A stretch of DNA of 64,000 nt from Holothuria scabra. Lineage: Eukaryota; Echinodermata; Holothuroidea; Aspidochirotida; Holothuriidae. Shown here piece by piece: positions 47,325-56,974 of the stretch. Made by a program: the position numbers and the translations under genes. Location of the stretch: positions 2,852,001 through 2,916,000 of the forward strand of contig CM074187.1 of assembly GCA_037179385.1 (NCBI GenBank), read 5' to 3'. Position 1 is the first letter of the stretch; the number at the start of each line of letters is the position of its first letter. The notes under the pieces were generated by a model. The model saw nothing but the letters and a program-made list of their open reading frames with translations, searched no databases and was not told where the DNA came from.

Positions 47325-48040
47325 GGTATGTCCACTTCAGCCAAGAGCTAAGTGAGGTCCTGTGAGGTTATGGTGATAAGGTTGCGACCCTTGAGACTGC
47401 ATTGACCCAACATGGGTTTAGTGGTTGCACTGGCAAATGGCTGGCAGCAATGGCCGTGCAAATTCATTCCAACCATAATAGACCCAAATATTCTACCCAC
47501 TACACCAAGTATGACTTTGGAACGATTTTGTGCATCCCCAGGGATTGAAAAACCCCTACATGGGGTAGAAACATGCCAGAATGCTAGGAGCACACTTTTA
47601 TCCACACCAAGGTAGCCAATTTTAGCCTCTCCAAATCTGTTAGAAAGTTATCCATCCTCAATCCCGACTAGTAAAAAGTCAAGAGATTCCGAAGATACGA
47701 AGCTTGTCACAGTCCACCTGACTTTATTCCGAAATTATATGGGGCACAATTGCAGAACACCCTGCAAATGTTTGAAGGGCGAAAATAAACTCTCCTACAG
47801 GTTATCGTTAATGTGGGGGTCCAGGGGGCGAACCCCCGGAAGCTTTGCATCTTTTGCACTCTGAAAAGTAATATTTGCGCCAAAGAATAGCAGAAAGGGA
47901 ATTAAAGCAACTTAAATTTGTCAAATTACTTTTGAAAAATTTGTTTTTCGACATGCAGTTATGGGGGGGGGCACGACCCCAAATATCATTAAAAATTATG
48001 GGGGGGGGGAGGCCCCCTTGCCCCCGCTTCCGCCGCATTT
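47325..48040. other. Unresolved stretch: a 95-codon minus-strand frame and G/C-run repeats
   Basis: The minus strand is open from about 47647 to 47348. It translates to a peptide with GEAKIGYLGVDKSVLLAFW and SKVILGVVGRIFGSIMVG, which has a plausible amino-acid make-up but no family I recognise. It begins after a stop and has no clear splice sites, so it could be a remnant exon, a transposon scrap or chance. Beyond it, 47818-48035 has GGGGGTCCAGGGGGCGAACC at one side and G-runs with GGCCCCCTTGCCCCCGCTTC at the other, resembling DNA-transposon ends without a proven inverted repeat. Confidence 0.3.
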
Positions 48041-51000
48041 GTACAATTCCGTCAAACTATGATTGCCTCTTTAATTTACAACTTACCAACGGCTAGGTGA
48101 ACAGCCAATGCAGAACGCGTGGTTGTCAGAGACCAAACATGCAGGTTGTGGACCATACGAACGCATGGGAGACTTTGTAGCTCTTCTCGAAGATCTCTCT
48201 AGTTTATGTGCTCGGGGACAACTGTGATGTAAAGGAAAAAACATAGCTGTTTGCTAGATTATTTATTTTTTTTTAAAGTCCCCTCGACCCTGTGGCAAAG
48301 GGCTCTTCGGCGAAACCAAACTTTTCAAAAGCCCAGCCCGCGGAGCAGACGAAGTCTTTTCTTTCAGCTCATCGCTACGAAAATCCAAGGGGCGGCAGCC
48401 TAAAGGGGACTGCGGCCACAGAGGCGGTACGCAGGCTAAACTTATAACTGCTTGTCGAAGAAGCTGTTACGTTCACTGAGGGACAAGGCTCGACCAACCT
48501 CACGGCCCTCAGACCATTAACATTATTGGTTTGTCATGTATGGCTCCACTCTAGACTGAGTGAAAAGAACAAATAATACTCATGATTTTAGCCAAATGAC
48601 CGAGAGGTCTGTGTCACGAGTGACAGGAGAAGTTTCATCTGTCGCGTGACCTAGTTTTGCACTTGCGTTGCAGGGATAGCATAATTAAGCATATCAATAC
48701 AGAGCACAATGGAGCAGGTGAGCCTCGCATTCTTTACTGGCTCGGGATGGGTGGTATTCTTGTAGGCCGGGCAGTAGGATTCTAAATCAGTACAGAACAG
48801 TATACACGCAGCTGTGTAGTTAATGAAGTCAATTGACCACTTCTCTAGCATTCCCGCCTTTTTTAGATCTGCGCAAATGAGATTTCGCGGAACTGTGACT
48901 GACAAGTGGTCTCCCCCTATACGTTGAATAATGTATAAGTAGGCGTATAAATGGCTACAATGACACGGTAAGTGGGTATTTTTATCTTTCCTCCTCTTAG
49001 AAAAATCAAAGATTTATTAGTTTTTTCCAAACATATCATACAAAAATATGCTCCCAAAAAGAGGCAGTCGATTCTTATGAATCAAATAAGGACCTCAAAC
49101 TTTGCGAGTACCTGACTCATTTAGCGATTCAAAGTGATGTTTTTCTATCACTGTTTGTAGATTACAGCATAGGCTTTCAGTCAATACCAAAATCACGTAG
49201 TTTAATTTACGAATTTATTTGTAAACACCGATAAACCCGGAGCAATATTTACTGTACAATATGTATGTGCGTGTAGTGTATACAATAAATGTATACACAT
49301 ACTGTACAGCACAACAGGTCATAGTCGATACACACGTAACGTTGCTTGATCATTGTAATTTGTAGTAACGTTAGTACTAACTATAAGGCCTAAATTGTTC
49401 GAAAACCATATATTTCGTAGGTCATCATCACATTTACAATTGAGAGTATTGGAGTAGCTTTCTTCATGAAGTTTAAGATGCATAAGTGCAGTTATATACT
49501 AGTCAAGCAACGAAGGACGTGAGATTTAATGTGGACAATACTAGTATTAGTATTATAGTAATGTACAGTGGCCTACTGTAAATTAGTTTTAGGCCCATAT
49601 ATCAATCATGTTTTCAGTACCATTTCTCAGCTGCTAGGCTACTGTAAGATTATATAAAGCAGACTAATTCTTAGATTAAATATATAGTTTAGCTTTAGGT
49701 TCCTCTTCAGTCTAGCTTATTAAACTGTAGGGATTCTCTTTCACTGGTGCATGCTGCATGGAAAAGATATCCAGAAACTAAACCCTGTCTCCAAAAATGC
49801 TGTTTAATTGTATATTTTGTCCATTTTGTTATGTACCGGTATTCAAGTCAAGCCATAATTAGAGCATCTCACTAATGCTGAGAGTATAAAATTAGTCGTG
49901 GACTTGAAAAAGGATTTCACATTGATACTTTAAGATATTTCTCAGCTTTCTTGCATGGGCATTGTACATGGTACCTCAGTCATCATTTTCACTTCTGTCA
50001 GGCCTATGATTTGAGCCTGCAGGGAGTTTTGCAGGTCTCAAAGGCTGCAAGATCTCTTTGCAGAATTAATTAGCAGTCAACTATTATTGGTGCATGCACA
50101 CTGTGCATAGTTCATGTTGTGAGTGTACTGATATACACATATTGTAGGTTAGTTGCATAGGACACAGCTGTTAACAAAAGTTGTGACATTAAATGTTCAA
50201 TGTTTATGAAATACTGTACTGTATGTTTAGCATACACATGTACAGTGCTAGTCTATTGGCTATATTCATGTAATCTAAATTTCACCCAGTTTTAAAATAA
50301 CATTTTGTTTACAAACTGGAGATCAATTAAGATGTCGGTTGTGTATGCTATGTGGGAACTTTCAGTGCTTCTGTCACTCAGTACTTCCACTGATTTGTTT
50401 TCATTCAAACATACCTTTAAATTTTGTAACTTATTTTTCTCCTTCATGGATACTATATGGCAATTTTACAGCAAAAGTTTATGTGTTATATTTGAAGAAA
50501 CTTATTGCACAGAAGTGAAACATAGCCATTTCAGGTATGATACCATATGTTTCATGATTTTAAATACTGCACAGTACATGTCACTGGAATGTTTAGCCCA
50601 TGCATGCATGCTCATTGCTCTGTGACGGTGTATTGTATCATGTATAAACTGGTATCCATGCAGGCTTGTGTACCAAGAACAACGTAATGTTCCTTTAACA
50701 TTATTTACTCTGGCTTTAAGTCCCAAAAGCTGACCTCAACGTGGTGCTAGAGTGGCAACTACTGATTATCAGGAATAAGCTGTGTCTGTTGACTTTTACA
50801 CACACTTCCATGTGCACACTATGGTAGCCTTGCTGCTTTCTAAAATTATTTTTGTGCATGATCTTAAAGATATGAAAATTCTGTACATTCATGCTGGGAC
50901 ACTTTCAATTGTATCGTCAATGGACTGGCCAATTTTCTGATGTTCAGGAGGCTAACAAGCTTATTGGGCAACATATACATGTACATGGTTTCAATTTCTG

Positions 51001-52200
51001 CATTATTCTTTATATTGATTACTGAGGACCTATCAACATACTTGTAATGATGATATGAGGTCTGCTGTCAGTGGTACAAGTTAATTATATAGGTTTCCAT
51101 AGCATGCAGTCCAAAGCGCTGTACTTTCTTAAGACCATACAGGAGCATGCATGATAAACTTGGCTAAGTGGGGTAGTACCACCTTCAAACTGCTACACAA
51201 TATAATTCCCTTTCTTCCGACATTGCGGTGTCCGAGTCGGTCTAGAAGGGCCTGCAATTTATCATGCTCCTTGTAAAGCATTGCTTCCCTGTGTAAATTG
51301 GCTGGAATTTACAAGTAAATGTAAATAATAATTAGCAAAGTAGGCTGGTGGGTATGCCTGGCTGGTATGGTATGGTAAGTTTTTTTTTTTTCTAAATTAA
51401 CATTTGACTGGAGTGCCACAATTTTCAAGTAAGGTGATTAATTAACACTTAGGTTTAAACAAGTCTCAGCTGTCTTAGTTTTTTCCCTTTCCTTTTTCCT
51501 TTTTATGCAAGCAGATACAATTTTGTGAGGTAGGCATACAGCAGTTTGTATTTTGCCCACTATTATGACATGTGCACAGTATACAGCCCACCGCGCTATA
51601 TTATGCCCCTTCAAGTACACACTTTCTTGTTAAATTTGTATCTGGCATTGGTTCAAATATTTACGGAGTGGCATAGACCAAAACCAAAATCTGACGATAA
51701 AACAGTACATTTCGAGCAAGGGAATGTTTCTAAACGTTGCCAACGTAAATGGCTTTAAATTAACGTTACATGTATACAGATGACCAGTAGTCATTTCGCG
51801 TAAATAGGCCTGTTATATGTGTATGTACTGTGGACGCCCCAGTCGATTCGCCGACGCTTTTACCGAGTACCTGACTCATTTACGAGAGTTTTTGGTACAA
51901 AAGTGGTACCAATAGAAAGAAAACAAAATTTTTCTTCAATATAAGTAAAAACTGTGTAGTTTAAGTAACATATAAACAAATCTGGACAATTTTACGGAAC
52001 ATTGCAAATCCATTTTCGACGTTCCATAAATCGGCAAAAAATTCACACTTTTACTTATTCTCGTAACCAAAACTGTACTCAGGGAGTATTATTTTTGATA
52101 TCTTCTCCAGTAGTTTTTATGGATTTGATAATTTATTAGTCAGTAATTAATGAGATAATTGGCTTGTAAAATCATAACTTTTAGCTTATTAGTATTCGCA
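48041..52200. other. Unique AT-rich stretch, nothing recognised
   Basis: Four kilobases without a bounded repeat or a gene. A short inverted pair CAGGAGCATGCATGATAAA (51142) and TTTATCATGCTCCTT (51257) may mark a small decayed element. The open frame at 50305-50625 is not associated with any recognisable protein motif. Confidence 0.4.
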
Positions 52201-52205
52201 GCCCT

Positions 52206-52490
52206 ATGACGTCATGAAACGTCATGCATAAAATGTAAGAGAAGGAAGCTCTTTTCGAGCAGTTGCGATCCGACTGAGAACAAGACTCCAAAGAGGTGAG
52301 CTGGTCAAGAGAGGGTTGTGTGAGTGTGTGTTGCGGTGTCCTGCCTTCGGCGTGAGATTTGCCCAATTTTTGTGGGAAAGGACTTCTTCCATAAGCCTGT
52401 AGGAAGGAGGAGCCGACACTGAACCGCATGGAGCCGGGAGCGTGAGGCCAGCTACCACTGTACTCAAGCCATTTAAAGCCATATTATATG
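52206..52490 (+). promoter_or_regulatory. Possible promoter and non-coding first exon
   Basis: TGACGTCA (CRE-type palindrome) at about 52206-52213 is followed by CATAAAA at about 52226. A GC-richer stretch then ends in TATATG|GTAAGAG at 52490/52491, a good match to a 5' splice site. There is no long ORF in it, so it would be a leader exon. It could belong to a host gene, or to the 5' region of the LINE that follows. This is a weak inference from three short motifs. Confidence 0.2.
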
Positions 52491-53266
52491 GTAAGAGAAT
52501 ATTTCTTTTCCTTCTAGTAAAATGTGTGAAAGAATTATCTTAGGTGAGTGAATTGTATGTGTTACGGCTTGGTCGCAATTCAAACCAATAACAGCGAAAT
52601 GCCACAGAAGAGCGAGATTAAAATCAACAACTTAATTATTATTCACCTCTTACTTCCTTAAATTTACAACAATTAATCTTAAATCTACTTACAATCTTTT
52701 ACAGCTTAAGGTATCACTCTTTGTCCAAGGGGTAGTGTTGTTAGCGTCGATTGTACAGCAGCACAGCGTAGGACTCGGTTCAGCGAAGGCAGGATGAAGA
52801 CTATAGTGATCGGTAAATGGCGACACAATTACAGCGTTAAGCGGCGAAGCAGGCGTCTGGTCTCTGTATTATCTGTGTATCTTCTGTTCTCTTCTCTCTC
52901 TGTCACACTTCTTGCATGACCTTTTATGTGCCTGGTAGTTCTTCCAGAAAAGTCTGGAACTTACTCTTATGGAGATATATTTGCTCATGCGTCGAGGTGG
53001 GAGGTTGTGTTTTTAGTTCCTCTGTTCCTTGTTATTTTTATCGTTTTATTTTGGTGTCCTGGTCGTTCTTTTCACGGATGTTTTATGCTTTTTAGGGTTT
53101 TTAACGTGTGGTCCTTGTTGCTGTACTACTGTGGTTGCTTGTGAGGCATTATTTTAGATGATTTTTGTGGATTGCGTTTTTACCTTTTTATATGCTCCTA
53201 TGTGCTCTTAGTCTACTTGTTAGGATAGCCGTTTTCTGCCATGTTTGTGTAGCCTAGCTTTTCCAG

Positions 53267-53995
53267 GTGTGGATTCTTACCTTCACTTCAGACTTCTATA
53301 TTGTGACCATTCAGTGGGCTCTCCTTGGAGGGTTTCTCTGGGGATGCCTGGCTTTTAGTGCCAGATTCTATGAAGAACCTTACAGGAATGTTCTACACAG
53401 GCCAATTTTGAGGGCTGAAACCCAAAGGTCGGTCAGTATCCTTCTTTATTTTTGGTGTTATAGTCCTATTGACAACGTTACTACTGTCAGGCATAAAGTA
53501 AGCCGTAGGCCTTGTTTGAGTATCATCTCAGCTGTGATTGCTAGTAAAAGTACTTTGTATCCAGGAGGAGGTGTATTCCTTGCTTCCATCATATCCTGAC
53601 TCACTTGTCCCTCCTGCTAATAGTAAGCGGCGATATTGAATTAAACCCAGGTCCAGGTGCTTACTGTGGCTTGTGTAGTAACTAAGTTAAAAAAATGACA
53701 AAGCAGTGCAATGTGATGGGTGTGACTTTTGGATCCACACTCGCTGTTCCGGTATTGGAAGGGATGGTTACAAATCACTTCAACTTTTTAAGTCTGATGA
53801 TAAATGGTATTGTTGCAATTGTGACTCACCCTGTAGAATATGTTCTAAAAGGGTCAGGGATTGTGACGCCGCGATTGAATGTGATAACTGTAAGAAGTGG
53901 ATTCATAACAGGTGTTCCCTGGTGGATGACTCACACTATAATCATATACAGGCAACAAACTGTGTATGGATCTGTCCCAATTGTAACAATGGTAA
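53267..53995 (+). pseudogene. CR1-like LINE, 5' half: 2A-like peptide and PHD fingers, split by the LTR element
   Basis: Reading 53605-53655 gives a hydrophobic stretch ending GDIELNPGP, a perfect 2A-like motif (D-x-E-x-N-P-G-P). It is followed by CGLC and, in the next frame from 53706, two linked PHD-like zinc modules (QCDGCDFWIHTRCSGIG, CCNCDSPCRICSKR, ECDNCKKWIHNRCSL, WICPNC) up to 53990. CR1-like elements with PHD domains, and marine invertebrate LINEs with N-terminal 2A peptides, are established. The copy is broken by a TAA codon at about 53682-53684 and a one-base deletion in the A-run at 53688-53694. An open frame at 53267-53599 just upstream sits one frame off and may be the region before the 2A. 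The other half of the element continues at 63475. Confidence 0.7.
53626..53655 (+). other. 2A-like ribosome-skipping motif
   Basis: SGDIELNPGP matches the 2A consensus, in which the ribosome skips the bond between the final G and P and releases the upstream peptide as a separate product. It is preceded by LSLLLIV, the leucine-rich context usual for sea-urchin-type 2A sequences. The motif itself is undamaged, although the downstream frame is broken in this copy. Confidence 0.75.
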
Positions 53996-54993
53996 TGTAG
54001 CGAAAACGCAAGGTAAGCGCCCTCCTTGCACGGTACCTTTAATCTGTCACATGAAGCAAGTTGACCCCTGACCTGCGTAATTCTAATTAGCTGTTATCGT
54101 GTGACTTGTCACGACCTAGTGCCATGTTTCTATTGTTACCCGTGCGGGCCGGATATCACGTGTGTAGATTCCCGCCGGCTCACACTTAGCCTCGTGGGTT
54201 GATAGCGAGCGGAAGCAGACAGGCAAGCGCTAAAGGAAGAGACGTTGTACTCCCTCGGTTCAAAAAGTAGCGTGAGTTTAAGTCGTAATTCTTAAGAGTA
54301 ATCAATTAATAGAGTGACAGTTAATTCTTTTAGGCCCACTATAGAAGAGTGAAGCGATCGTTAAGTGAAGTAAGGCAATTATAAAGTCGTCGATTGTATA
54401 TGACGTGTGATAATCAATGTACCGTTAGCTCATTGCTTCGTAGGCCTGGGTATTGAGATTTGTACAGAATTTACTATTAAGCTTCTACACAACGGTGTCG
54501 TTACCTTGGGACCGTTGGGACGAAATTATTCCGTAAAAGTCAGTGTGTATAATCTTCTGGCCTAAGGGTAACTTTACAAGTAATTAGCAATCTATATAGA
54601 CAGTTAACGGGTCTTAAGTTACTGTCGGTGACCTGAATCTTTGAAATTACATCAGCATTGAACCCTAAGCTGGGGAAATTTAATAGTAGCTTAATGGTTC
54701 CGGTCAGTGTGAAGCGGCCGGCATAAGTTAAAAGTGATCAGAGAAATAGACGGATCATTTAGGCTGAATGTACTTTTCTGGGACAGATAATTAGTTCATT
54801 CGAGTGGTTTAAGAGTAAAATGGCCCGGGCAGAGCTATGTTTTAGACTTGTTTAAGTCAGTATGTCCCCTGCTGAGACCATCTAGATTTTATCCATTTTC
54901 TTGAGTGAGGTTTATAATTAAGGGGAGCTTTAACAAGTGGTTCTTACGGGTGATCAGTGCTCGTGAGTCATAGTGGCTATGAGTAACTCTCGC

Positions 54994-55175
54994 GAGCAGG
55001 TAGTGCTCACAAACAGGTAGTGCTCACGAGTAGCAGTGTTCGCGAGCAGGTAGTGCTCACGAGCAGGTAGTGCTCACAAACAGGTAGTGCTCACGAGTAG
55101 CAGTGTTCGCGAGCAGGTGGAGCTCACAAGTAGTAGTGCTCACGAGTAGGGGGACTCATAGGTAGGGGTGCTCAC
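54994..55175 (+). repeat. Tandem array of 16-17 bp units in the LTR
   Basis: About 11 units follow the pattern GAGCAGGTAGTGCTCAC, with variants AAACAGGTAGTGCTCAC, GAGTAGCAGTGTTCGC and GAGTAGGGGTGCTCAC-like. A 50-bp block of three units occurs twice in succession, showing higher-order duplication. The same array is at 63026-63207 in the 3' LTR with no unit gained or lost. The position, about 150-330 bp before the poly-A signal, would suit a transcriptional regulatory array. That role is an inference. Confidence 0.8.
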
Positions 55176-55328
55176 GAGTAGATGTGACCAGTGAGTAAGC
55201 TCAAGAGTAGCTTAAACTGTCACCTGTCACTAAGTTTAATTAGGTCGTAAAAGTAAGTGATTGTACGAGTTGCGCCTACTCACAATGATGGCTCACCAAT
55301 CAAACCGAATCGGGATGTACAATTGCTA

Positions 55329-55334
55329 AATAAA
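55329..55334 (+). promoter_or_regulatory. Polyadenylation signal in the 5' LTR
   Basis: AATAAA is followed 35-50 bp later by TTTGTGTGTGTGTGCTTCTG, the GT-rich downstream element expected for cleavage. The equivalent in the 3' LTR is 63361-63366, which is where element transcripts should end. Confidence 0.7.
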
Positions 55335-55444
55335 ATTGATTGAGAATCAATACTCGACCTGTCTTCATCTTTGTGTGTGTGTGCTTCTGTTATACTCTAC
55401 TGCGACTGGAAACGCTGTTGGAGGACGACGGCGAGCGTTACACG

Positions 55445-55462
55445 TGGTGGCAGCGGTGGGAT
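55445..55462 (+). promoter_or_regulatory. Primer binding site for tRNA-Leu
   Basis: TGGTGGCAGCGGTGGGAT begins two bases after the LTR. Its complement, ATCCCACCGCTGCCA plus CCA, is the 3' end of animal leucine tRNAs of the AAG/UAG type as I know them. All 18 bases match, so minus-strand DNA synthesis is probably primed by tRNA-Leu. Confidence 0.85.
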
Positions 55463-55477
55463 AATTGGCCACTCCAG

Positions 55478-56974
55478 ATGTCCGAGAACAGCCGGGAAAG
55501 CAGTCGGATGGGCAGATCAAGTCCAGTTTCCAGTTCTGCAGAGTCATGGGTAGACATACTACAGAGGCAGACAACGAACGGGGATCAAGACGGACAACAT
55601 CAGAGCGCATTTTTCAGTCAACCAGATGGTGATATCCGGGAAACGTCAACCACAGGGCCGAGTCGGAGGCAACACAGTGCAGAACCCTTGATTTCTTTGG
55701 ATTCAGGGGGTATGCAGAGGTCACCACAACGAGCCGAGTACGAGGTGCTCAGTACTACGGAGACAGATGGACCGAGGAGGCCAGCAGCCCAACGAGATTA
55801 TGAACAAATATCACACAGAGAAGACAGGTGTCAACAGTCAGAGCGGTTTCCACGTAGAGTAGGGGTCAACCCAGAGGAGTTACCTAATACTGTTGGTGGT
55901 TACCCTCCCCCTGTTAATTCATGGCTAGACGGGATGGAGAGGGATAGAGGTTATGAGTATAGAGGGCGTCCCGTTACTTGTTCAAGGGAGCAGACAAACC
56001 CATTCAGCCAATATTTGCCCCCTGAGCCCGAAATCCCACAAAGGTATGAGACTACAGGATATAGGGGCAGGCCAAATGTTCTCCCACCCCCATTCGATGG
56101 AACAGGGAACTGGGATGATTATATGGTTCAATTCGAGCTAATAGCAGAGCTTAATAGATGGGACCAAGGAGCAAAAGCTTTGTACCTGGCTGCCAGTTTA
56201 AAGGGACAGGCTAGGGCTATTCTTAGTGACCTAGATAATAAACATAGGAGGGATTATAGTCAGTTAACAACAGCCCTTGCAAACAGGTTCAGTCCTGCTA
56301 ACCAGACACAATTATTTAGAGCAATTCTGAAGAACAGGACTAGGGACCCAAAAGAAACCATACCACAACTGGCGCAAGAAATCAAAAGGCTTACATTGCA
56401 GGCATACCCGGCGGCTCCCTATGAAATGGTTGAAACCCTAGCCCGGGATTATTTCATTGATACCCTGGGAGATGCAGACACAAAGTGGAGAGTATACCAG
56501 TCAAGACCTCGGAACCTCGCTGACGCTGTGGAGGTAGCTGTAGAACTAGAAGCCTTCTACTTAGCCGAAACAAAGAAAGGGAACCTTCGCAGACCCATGG
56601 CAAGAGCAATAATGCCCCCAGCAACTGATGGAGATAAAGTGGGGAAACAAATAGAATCCATTGGTGAGGCTCTCAAGACCCTGACCAGTAGCATAGAGAA
56701 AATGCAGACGCAGATTGTCAGACAACAGACGCAACTTCGAGACCTGGAGGAGAACCAACAGAAGTCAACAGGTCCACCACGGAGTGAACAGAGAGTTAAC
56801 TACAGGTCGTGGCAGGAGAATGAGAGACCACTAACAAAGTGTTGGCGCTGTGGTAAGCCAGGACATTTGAAGAGAAATTGCCAGGAACCACCCAAAGAAG
56901 CTGAAAGGACACAAAATGAAAATCGTCAGGAAAACTACCAGCAGCCGAGCTTACAGGCCGAAGGTCGGCAGTAG
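55478..56974 (+). CDS. gag: Gag polyprotein
   Basis: 498 codons from the ATG at 55478, the first in frame after the primer site. The frame is open further upstream to 55340, but that lies in the LTR and primer site. The N-terminal 200 residues are polar and low-complexity (rich in S, R, P, E). A retrotransposon gag domain spans about residues 205-370 (WDDYMVQFELIAELNRW, ALYLAASLKGQARAILSDL, LANRFSPANQTQLFRAILKN). A short coiled-coil-like segment follows at about 410-440, then a CCHC zinc knuckle CWRCGKPGHLKRNC at 455-468. Gag forms the particle and binds element RNA. There are no stops or frameshifts. The last 55 bp overlap pol in the -1 frame, implying ribosomal frameshifting for Gag-Pol. 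Confidence 0.9.
   Translation: MSENSRESSRMGRSSPVSSSAESWVDILQRQTTNGDQDGQHQSAFFSQPDGDIRETSTTGPSRRQHSAEPLISLDSGGMQRSPQRAEYEVLSTTETDGPRRPAAQRDYEQISHREDRCQQSERFPRRVGVNPEELPNTVGGYPPPVNSWLDGMERDRGYEYRGRPVTCSREQTNPFSQYLPPEPEIPQRYETTGYRGRPNVLPPPFDGTGNWDDYMVQFELIAELNRWDQGAKALYLAASLKGQARAILSDLDNKHRRDYSQLTTALANRFSPANQTQLFRAILKNRTRDPKETIPQLAQEIKRLTLQAYPAAPYEMVETLARDYFIDTLGDADTKWRVYQSRPRNLADAVEVAVELEAFYLAETKKGNLRRPMARAIMPPATDGDKVGKQIESIGEALKTLTSSIEKMQTQIVRQQTQLRDLEENQQKSTGPPRSEQRVNYRSWQENERPLTKCWRCGKPGHLKRNCQEPPKEAERTQNENRQENYQQPSLQAEGRQ

Larger units (their letters stand above)
53996..55442 (+). repeat. 5' LTR, 1,447 bp
   Basis: It starts TGTAGCGAAAACGCAAGG and ends GCGAGCGTTACA, so it has TG...CA termini. 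It has exactly the same length as the 3' LTR, with about 11 substitutions counted by eye and no indel, roughly 99.2 percent identity. It contains a tandem array at 54994-55175, AATAAA at 55329-55334 and a GT-rich element at about 55371-55384. The R/U5 boundary is therefore inferred near 55350. A 5' splice-site-like AAA|GTAAGT lies at 55253. A convincing TATA box could not be chosen. At 1.4 kb it is long for a Ty3/gypsy LTR. Confidence 0.95.

Noticed and set aside
52559..52620. TGTTACGGCTTGG as the end of another LTR
   Set aside because: No matching opposite end, primer site or second copy was found in the window.
55340..55477. Upstream extension of gag into the LTR
   Set aside because: The frame is open, but it would be translated from the LTR poly-A region and the primer site. 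The first Met after the primer site (55478) is more plausible.
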